NCBI GenBank assembly: GCA_963702495.1
Contig: CAVPDA010000009.1
Coordinates: 62,001 to 126,000, forward strand
Origin: CAVPDA01 sp963702495
GTDB taxonomy: Bacteria; Pseudomonadota; Gammaproteobacteria; Burkholderiales; Rhodocyclaceae
Direction of reading: 5' to 3'
Length of the DNA: 64,000 nucleotides
Part shown: piece after piece, positions 58,484 to 64,000 of the stretch
Layout: every line of letters starts with the position of its first letter
How positions within the stretch are numbered: the first letter of the stretch is position 1
Notes under the pieces: model-generated
The model's database searches: none
Seen by the model: only the letters and a program-made list of their open reading frames with translations
Told to the model about the DNA's origin: nothing
Program-made: the position numbers and the translations under genes

Positions 58484-59491
58484 ATGCCGACCGCCCGTCC
58501 CGACCAGCGCCCATGGATCGTCGTTGAAGCACCGGCGCGGCTCCATCTTGGCTTCGTCGACCTCGACGGCGGACTGGGACGGCGCTTCGGCAGCCTCGGC
58601 CTGACCCTGGATGGGTTGGCGACGCGCCTGCGCCTGCAGGTGTCGTCGCGGACCACAGCCCAGGGCCCGCAGGCGGAGCGCGCAGCGGCGAACCTGGCGC
58701 GGCTGCGCGAAGCATTGCACGCGGGGGGCGACGCCACCTTGATCGTGGACGAGGCGATCCCCGCCCACGCCGGCCTCGGCTCCGGCACCCAGATGGCACT
58801 GGCCGTGGGCGCTGCCGCATCCGAAGCCTGGGGGCTGGGCCTGAGCCCGCGCGAGATCGCGCACATCCTCGCTCGCGGCGCGCGTTCGGGCATCGGCATC
58901 GGCGCCTTCGAACTCGGCGGCTTCCTCCTCGATGGCGGCCGCGGCGAAAGCGACGCTCCGCCGCCCCTCATCAGCCGCATCCCGTTCCCGGGCCACTGGC
59001 GCGTGGTGCTGATCTTCGACCGGGCGGCGCGCGGCCTGCACGGCGCCTCCGAGGTCGCCGCCTTCCGCAACCTGCCGCCGTTTGCGCCGCAGCAGGCCGC
59101 CCATCTTGCGCGTCTGGTACTGATGCAGATCCTGCCGGCGCTGGCGGAGGCGGATCTCGAACCGTTCGGCCGCGGCCTGAGCGAACTGCAGCGCGCCATC
59201 GGCGACCATTTCGCACCGGCCCAGGGCGGCCGCTTCACCAGCCCGCGCGTGGCGGCTGCCTTGTCCGTCCTCGAAGCACGGGGCGCGTGCTGCATCGGAC
59301 AGAGTTCCTGGGGGCCGACCGGATTCGCCATTGTGGATACGGCCGAGCGCGCCCTGGAACACGCACGCGAACTGCGCCAGCGCTTCCCGGACGCGGCGCA
59401 GCTCGAATTTCGCGTGGTCGCGGCAGGCAATCGCGGCGCCCGCATCCGCATCCAGGAATCCGCCCTTGGCATGCCGCAGGGCGCCGGCTGA
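58484..59491 (+). CDS. mptG: Beta-ribofuranosylaminobenzene 5'-phosphate synthase
   Basis: A 335-residue GHMP-kinase-fold enzyme making beta-RFA-P from 4-aminobenzoate and PRPP, the committed step of methanopterin synthesis. Motifs: APARLHLGFVDLDGG at the N terminus, the GHMP loop PAHAGLGSGTQMAL (near residue 94), and GARSGIGIGAFELGGF. It leads the plus-strand H4MPT operon, with mtdB 49 bases downstream. Confidence 0.92.
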   Translation: MPTARPDQRPWIVVEAPARLHLGFVDLDGGLGRRFGSLGLTLDGLATRLRLQVSSRTTAQGPQAERAAANLARLREALHAGGDATLIVDEAIPAHAGLGSGTQMALAVGAAASEAWGLGLSPREIAHILARGARSGIGIGAFELGGFLLDGGRGESDAPPPLISRIPFPGHWRVVLIFDRAARGLHGASEVAAFRNLPPFAPQQAAHLARLVLMQILPALAEADLEPFGRGLSELQRAIGDHFAPAQGGRFTSPRVAAALSVLEARGACCIGQSSWGPTGFAIVDTAERALEHARELRQRFPDAAQLEFRVVAAGNRGARIRIQESALGMPQGAG

Positions 59492-59540
59492 ATCTCCCTC
59501 CCGCCTCCCGCTCACGCCACCGACGATCTCCGACCCAGAC

Positions 59541-60443
59541 ATGGAAAAGCCATTTATCCTGCATATGTTCACGCCGGGCCGCAATGTCAGCCCGTTCGAC
59601 GTCAATATGGCCTACGACGCCGGCTACCAGGCCGTCATTCCCTATGGCGACGTCGGCCTGGATCAGCTCGGGCCGCTCACCCAGGACGCGATCTTCTCGC
59701 GCGGGCCGAAGGGCGTGAAGCGCACCGGCATATTCATCGGCGGGCGCGAGATCGGCCTCGCCGCCGACATGCTGGACGCCGCGCGCAACGCCATGGTGCC
59801 GCCATTCGAGGTGTCGGTCTTTGCCGACCCGAGCGGCGCCTTCACCACGGCCGCGGCGATGGTGGCGTGCGTCGAGCGCCAGTTGAAGAAGGCGCACGGC
59901 GCCGATCTCGCCGGCCGTTCGGTGCTGGTGGTGGGCGGCACCGGGCCGGTCGGCGCCGCTGCCGCGGTGCTCGCGTCCGCCGCCGGCGCCCGGGTCAAGA
60001 TCACCAGCCACACCTCCGCCAACCGCGCCCGCATGACTTCGGAAGTGGTCAATGCCCGCTACGGCGCCCGCACCGAACCGGCGGAGGCATCCTCCGACGA
60101 GCAGAAGAGCGGCCTGGTGCAGGACGCGGAAGTGATCCTCGCCACCGCCAAGGCCGGCGTGCGCGTGCTGGGAAAGGCCCAGCTCGACACCGCCGCGCGG
60201 CTGCTGGTGGTCGCCGACGTCAATGCGGTGCCGCCGGCAGGCATCGAAGGCCTGGGCGTGATGGACGACGGCGCGCCGCTGGCCGCCGCCTCGGGCAAGG
60301 CGGTGGGGGTCGGCGCGCTGGCCATCGGCAACGTCAAGTATCAGGTGCAGCGCGGCCTGTTCGAGAGCATGCTGGCCGCCGACAAGCCCTTGTATCTCGA
60401 CTTCCGCGACGCCTTCGCCGCGGCGCGCAAGTATGTCGCCTAG
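59541..60443 (+). CDS. mtdB: NAD(P)-dependent methylene-H4MPT dehydrogenase
   Basis: A 300-residue dehydrogenase that oxidises methylene-H4MPT to methenyl-H4MPT. A catalytic domain (about 1-115; FTPGRNVSPFDVNMAYDAG near residues 9-27) precedes a Rossmann domain with VLVVGGTGPVGAAAAV (near residue 130). It overlaps the next gene by 11 bases. Together with Mch and Fhc it carries formaldehyde-level carbon to formate. Confidence 0.93.
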   Translation: MEKPFILHMFTPGRNVSPFDVNMAYDAGYQAVIPYGDVGLDQLGPLTQDAIFSRGPKGVKRTGIFIGGREIGLAADMLDAARNAMVPPFEVSVFADPSGAFTTAAAMVACVERQLKKAHGADLAGRSVLVVGGTGPVGAAAAVLASAAGARVKITSHTSANRARMTSEVVNARYGARTEPAEASSDEQKSGLVQDAEVILATAKAGVRVLGKAQLDTAARLLVVADVNAVPPAGIEGLGVMDDGAPLAAASGKAVGVGALAIGNVKYQVQRGLFESMLAADKPLYLDFRDAFAAARKYVA

Positions 60444-61566
60444 CGCTGGCGCACCGTATCTGATCGTCGCCGCGTCGGGCCGCCAACTGGCGCAGTCGGC
60501 GGCGCGCGGCGGTCACGATGCCGTCGTCGTCAACTGGTTCGCCGACCGTGACACCTGCGCCGCGGCGCGGGCCGTACGCCGCGCCGTGTCGCCTCAGGAG
60601 CTGCGCTTCGACCCCGACACCCTGCTGCAGGCGGCGGACGAACTGGCGCCGGGCGCATCCTGCGCCGGCCTCGTCGTCGGCTCCGGCCTGGAGGACGCGC
60701 CGCAACTGCTGCAGCGGCTGGCCCTGGGGCGCCGGCTGTACGGCAACGAGGCGCAGGTCGTCGCCGCCACCAAGGACCCGGTGCGCTTCTTTCCCCTGCT
60801 CGACCGCCTCGGCATTGCGCATCCGGAAGTCAGCCTGCGGCGCCCGCCGGATACCCACGGCTGGCTGGCCAAGCGCATCGGCGGCGCCGGCGGCGCCCAT
60901 GTCGTGCCCGCCGACACCTTTGACGCGGAGGCGGACGGCGTCTATTTCCAGCGCCGGGAGGCGGGCCGCAGCCTCTCGCTGCTGTTCCTGGCGGATGGCA
61001 GGCGTGCCTGGATCGTCGGTTGCAGCGAACAGCTGCAAGCCGGATCGAGCCTGGGCCAACCGTTCCTGTTCGCCGGAGTGATCGGCGGCGTGAGCCTGCC
61101 GCCGGCGGCCGAGGATGCTCTGCAGGCGGCGCTCGATGCGCTGGTCGAGGAGTACGCGCTGGTGGGACTCAACGGCATCGACTTCCTGCTGCGGGACGAT
61201 GACTGCTCCGTCCTCGAATTGAATCCGCGCCCCACTGCGGCCCTCGACTGCTACGACGCGGACTTCGCCTGCGGGCTGTTCGACTGGCACCTGCGCGCCT
61301 GCAGCGGCGAACTGCCCGGCTTCGCCCGAGCCCCCGGCGCGGCGCGCGGGCACGCGGTCGTCTATGCCGGCGCGCCGGGCACGGTGCACTCCGGCACGCG
61401 TTTCCCTGCCTGGTGCAGCGACCTGCCCCAGCCGGGAACGCGTCACGCGGCCGCCGATCCGCTGTGCACCGTGCACGCCTCGGCTTCCACCCCCGACGCG
61501 GTACGGCGCATGCTGGCGCAGCGCGCCGCAGCGATGCAGCGCCTGCTGACGGCGGAGGCGGCATGA
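60433..61566 (+). CDS. ATP-grasp protein of the H4MPT cluster
   Basis: A 377-residue protein with an ATP-grasp-like plan: an N-terminal Rossmann-like part (about 1-110), a lysine-bearing VAATKDPVRFFPLLDRLG segment, WLAKRIGGAGGAHV for the ATP lid, and a C-terminal metal site in VLELNPRPTAALDC (near residue 260). It corresponds to a conserved methylotroph gene next to mch, needed for growth on C1 compounds, with no proven reaction. The ATG at 60433 overlaps the mtdB stop; 4-base overlap with mch. Confidence 0.82.
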   Translation: MSPSAGAPYLIVAASGRQLAQSAARGGHDAVVVNWFADRDTCAAARAVRRAVSPQELRFDPDTLLQAADELAPGASCAGLVVGSGLEDAPQLLQRLALGRRLYGNEAQVVAATKDPVRFFPLLDRLGIAHPEVSLRRPPDTHGWLAKRIGGAGGAHVVPADTFDAEADGVYFQRREAGRSLSLLFLADGRRAWIVGCSEQLQAGSSLGQPFLFAGVIGGVSLPPAAEDALQAALDALVEEYALVGLNGIDFLLRDDDCSVLELNPRPTAALDCYDADFACGLFDWHLRACSGELPGFARAPGAARGHAVVYAGAPGTVHSGTRFPAWCSDLPQPGTRHAAADPLCTVHASASTPDAVRRMLAQRAAAMQRLLTAEAA

Positions 61567-62540
61567 ACGCGATCCCGCAACCGAGCGTCAATGGGCTGAC
61601 GCGACCCCTGGTGGAAGCGCTGCTGCGCGACGCGGCGGCGCTGCGTCTCGGCGTCGAGTCCCTGCCCGGCGGCGCCTGCGTGGTGGACGCCGGCATCGGC
61701 CATGTCGGCGGCATCGAAGCGGGGCGCCGCATCGCCGAGATCTGCCTCGGCGGCCTGGGCTCGGTCGCGCTGCAGGGAGCAGCTGGCCCCTGGCCGCTGC
61801 AGCTCGCGGTGCATACCGCGAACCCGGTACTCGCCTGTCTCGGCAGCCAGTATGCCGGCTGGAGCCTGTCCCACGGCGAAGGCAAGGGCGCCTTCCACGC
61901 CCTCGGCTCGGGTCCGGGGCGGGCGCTGGCGGTCAAGGAGGAACTATTCGGCGAACTGGCCTACTGCGACGAGGCCGATTCCGCCTGTCTGGTGCTGGAA
62001 GTGGACAAGCGTCCGCCACCGCAGATCGTGGACAAGGTCGTGCGCGACTGTCACGTCGCGCCGGAGCGCCTCACCCTGATCCTGACGCCGACGCGCAGCC
62101 TGGCCGGCACCGTGCAGATCGTCGCGCGGGTGCTGGAAGTGGCGCTGCACAAGGTGCATACGCTGGGATTTCCGCTCTCCGCGCTGATCGACGGCGCGGG
62201 CGTGGCGCCGCTGCCGCCGCCGGGCGCCGACTTCCTCACCGCCATGGGCCGCACCAACGATGCCATTCTCTTCGGCGGCATGGTTCAGCTTTACGTCGAT
62301 TGCAGCGACGAGGAGGCGCGCGAACTGGCGCTCAAGCTGCCCAGCAGCGCTTCGCGCGATTACGGCCGGCCCTTCGCGCAGGTGTTCAAGGAGGTGAAGT
62401 ACGACTTCTATCAGATCGATCCGCTGCTGTTCGCGCCGGCCCAGGTGCTGGTGAGCAACCTCAAGAGCGGGTCGAGCTTCCGCGGCGGCCGGATCGACCC
62501 CACCCTGCTCGCCGCCTCCTTCGGCGAGCCGGAAAGCTGA
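61563..62540 (+). CDS. mch: Methenyl-H4MPT cyclohydrolase
   Basis: A 325-residue enzyme that hydrolyses methenyl-H4MPT to formyl-H4MPT. Recognised by VVDAGIGHVGGIEAGR (near residue 40), ACLGSQYAGWSL (near residue 92), DACLVLE-like and NDAILFGG motifs. It lies between two ATP-grasp genes with overlapping ends, in the core of the H4MPT operon. Confidence 0.94.
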   Translation: MNAIPQPSVNGLTRPLVEALLRDAAALRLGVESLPGGACVVDAGIGHVGGIEAGRRIAEICLGGLGSVALQGAAGPWPLQLAVHTANPVLACLGSQYAGWSLSHGEGKGAFHALGSGPGRALAVKEELFGELAYCDEADSACLVLEVDKRPPPQIVDKVVRDCHVAPERLTLILTPTRSLAGTVQIVARVLEVALHKVHTLGFPLSALIDGAGVAPLPPPGADFLTAMGRTNDAILFGGMVQLYVDCSDEEARELALKLPSSASRDYGRPFAQVFKEVKYDFYQIDPLLFAPAQVLVSNLKSGSSFRGGRIDPTLLAASFGEPES

Positions 62541-63445
62541 TGCGGCGCGTCGCCATCATCACCGACGACCCCGGCTGGCACGGCGCGCAGCTGCGCCGCG
62601 CCTTCAAGGCGCGCGGCATCGAGGCGCGCTACCTCAGCCTGACGCAGTGCCGCGTCGACCTCGCCGCCTCGCCCCATGGCATCGTCATGGCCGGCTTCGA
62701 GCCGCAGCTGCCCGATGCGCTGTTCGTGCGCGGCGTTCCCGGCGGATCGCTGGAGCAGGTGGTGCTGCGCCTCGACTTCCTGCACCTGCTGGGGGAGATC
62801 GGCATTCCGGTGTACAACTCGGCGCGGGCCATCGAGAAGAGCGTGGACAAGGCGATGACCAGCCTGCTGCTCAAGCGCGCCGGCGTGCCGACGCCGGCGA
62901 CCTGGACCACCGAGAACCCGGCCGAAGCGCGCCAGATCCTGCTGCGCGAAACCGCGTCCGGCGGCGAACTGGTGATCAAGCCCCTGTTCGGCTCCCAGGG
63001 CCAGGGCCTGCGCCGGCTGGCGGCCGGCGACGACATTCCCGACGCCGCCGACTACCGCGGCGTCTGGTATCTGCAGCGCTACATCGCGGCCGAGCCCGGA
63101 CAGTGGCGCGACTGGCGCGTGCTGGTGATCGGCAATGCCGCGGTGGCGGCGATGGTGCGCCGCGGCCGCTCCTGGATCAACAACGTGGCCCAGGGCGCCC
63201 GCTGCGAACGGGTGGAACTGGAGGAGCCGATGCGGCGCCTGGCGCTGGACGCCGCCCGCGCCGTCGGCATGGACTATGCCGGCGTGGACATCATGCGCGA
63301 GGCCGACGGCCGCCTGCAGGTGATCGAGGTCAACAGCATCCCGGCCTGGAAAGGCCTGCAGAGCGTGACCGGCTTCAACATCGCCGAGCGCCTGGTGGAA
63401 GATTTCGTGCAGCGCCGCCGCCTGCCCCTGGAGGCCGTGTGCTGA
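62540..63445 (+). CDS. RimK-type ATP-grasp ligase of the H4MPT cluster
   Basis: A 301-residue ATP-grasp protein of the RimK/MptN type: VYNSARAIEKSVDKAMTSLL near residue 92, LVIKPLFGSQGQGLRRL for ATP binding, and the metal site IEVNSIPAWKGL (near residue 264). RimK-like enzymes add glutamate or similar groups; in this context ligation onto a methanopterin side chain is likely but unproven. The ATG overlaps the mch stop by one base. Confidence 0.85.
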   Translation: MRRVAIITDDPGWHGAQLRRAFKARGIEARYLSLTQCRVDLAASPHGIVMAGFEPQLPDALFVRGVPGGSLEQVVLRLDFLHLLGEIGIPVYNSARAIEKSVDKAMTSLLLKRAGVPTPATWTTENPAEARQILLRETASGGELVIKPLFGSQGQGLRRLAAGDDIPDAADYRGVWYLQRYIAAEPGQWRDWRVLVIGNAAVAAMVRRGRSWINNVAQGARCERVELEEPMRRLALDAARAVGMDYAGVDIMREADGRLQVIEVNSIPAWKGLQSVTGFNIAERLVEDFVQRRRLPLEAVC

Positions 63446-64000
63446 GCCGGCGCGCGCCCGCCGCCGGCAGCCGCAGCGCCTTCCTGGCACAGGCGCTGCG
63501 CCAGGCCTGCGAACTGGATCTGCTCGCCCTCAAGCCGGGGAACGTGGGCTTCCACGGCGACGGCCACGGCATGTCGACGGACGACTTCACGGCCAGCGCC
63601 GATGCCATCGCCGCGCCGCTCGCCGCCGCGGCGCTGACCGTCGGCCGCCGCATCCTGGCGGCGGTAGAGGCGACCCGGGCCGTCGTGCCCTGCAACACCA
63701 ATCTCGGCATCGTGCTGCTGTGCGCACCGCTGGCCCAGGCGGCGCTCGACGCGCGTCCCGGCGACACGCTGGCGGCGGCGCTGGAGCGCGTGCTGGCGGG
63801 GCTCGACGTGGAGGACGCGCGCCGCGCCTATGCCGCGATCCGTCTCGCCAACCCCGGCGGACTGGGTTCGAGCCCGCGCCATGACGTGCGCGAGCCGCCC
63901 GGCGTGACGCTGCTCGACGCCATGCGCGAAGCCAGCGACCGCGACTCGATCGCCCGCCAGTATGCGTCCGGCTTCGCGGACATTTTCGAGTGCGGCCTGC
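63439..64000 (+). CDS. CitG-like triphosphoribosyl-dephospho-CoA synthase family protein, 3' end outside window
   Basis: The frame is open to the last base, giving 187 visible residues. It starts at a GTG (63439) overlapping the upstream stop by 7 bases. Family motifs are clear: ACELDLLALKPGNVGFHGDGHGM near residues 27-48, VPCNTNLGIVLLCAPLA near 75-95, and LANPGGLGSSPRHDV. CitG/MdcB proteins make the triphosphoribosyl-dephospho-CoA prosthetic group. Methylotroph homologues next to mch and mtdB instead serve H4MPT or formyl-cofactor metabolism by an unknown reaction. Confidence 0.85.
   Translation, partial: MLSRRAPAAGSRSAFLAQALRQACELDLLALKPGNVGFHGDGHGMSTDDFTASADAIAAPLAAAALTVGRRILAAVEATRAVVPCNTNLGIVLLCAPLAQAALDARPGDTLAAALERVLAGLDVEDARRAYAAIRLANPGGLGSSPRHDVREPPGVTLLDAMREASDRDSIARQYASGFADIFECGL

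Overview
The window is GC-rich chromosomal DNA from a methylotrophic betaproteobacterium. The thrS-infC-rpmI-rplT-pheS-pheT-ihfA order, the surE-pcm-nlpD-rpoS block and bamC next to dapA all point to Betaproteobacteria. A lanthanide-type methanol dehydrogenase (XoxF), Mxa maturation factors, the tetrahydromethanopterin (H4MPT) C1 pathway and a two-subunit formate dehydrogenase make a C1-oxidising lifestyle clear. The genus cannot be fixed from the sequence; a Rhodocyclales-like or neighbouring lineage is a guess.

Layout. 1-4.7 kb: a tightly overlapping operon for envelope proteins, including two paralogous CsgG-like proteins with PDZ domains, a lipoprotein and two small secreted proteins; I do not recognise it as a known system. 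4.9-7.6 kb: a CBS-domain gene, a decayed IS630-family transposase interrupted by a second IS630-type element with a visible TA duplication, and an orphan ParE-like toxin. 7.9-25.4 kb: housekeeping genes: tRNA-Ser, a Bax-inhibitor-1 protein, rlmD, a uL16 hydroxylase, a metallo-beta-lactamase-fold hydrolase, bamC, dapA, an HDAC-like deacetylase, a MoxR/DUF58/transglutaminase operon, mltB, rpoS, nlpD, pcm, surE, tRNA-Pro and a MerR regulator. 25.4-32.4 kb: the ihfA-pheTS-rplT-rpmI-infC-thrS translation cluster (minus strand), with a non-AUG infC start and two hairpins that look like attenuators.

32.5-64 kb is the C1 region. A cytochrome c4-like gene, fdhB and fdhA encode an NAD-linked formate dehydrogenase. 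Next come quinoprotein accessory genes (two SoxH-like metallo-beta-lactamase-fold proteins, one with all expected metal ligands replaced, and a SoxYZ-like carrier), then mxaRSACKL, a pterin carbinolamine dehydratase, xoxF, a cytochrome (xoxG), a XoxJ-cytochrome c fusion, a trypsin-like protease with TPRs, a periplasmic protein and folK. The right end carries fhcBADC on the minus strand and, divergently, beta-RFAP synthase, mtdB, an ATP-grasp gene, mch, a RimK-like ligase and a CitG-like gene cut by the window edge. Together these take methanol to formaldehyde in the periplasm, formaldehyde to formate on H4MPT and formate to CO2. The formaldehyde-activating enzyme is not in the window.

Three otherwise well-conserved genes carry disruptions: an in-frame TGA in xoxF, a one-base frameshift in fhcD and an A8-run frameshift in the transposase. 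They may be biology or assembly error, and reads should be checked before anything is built on them.
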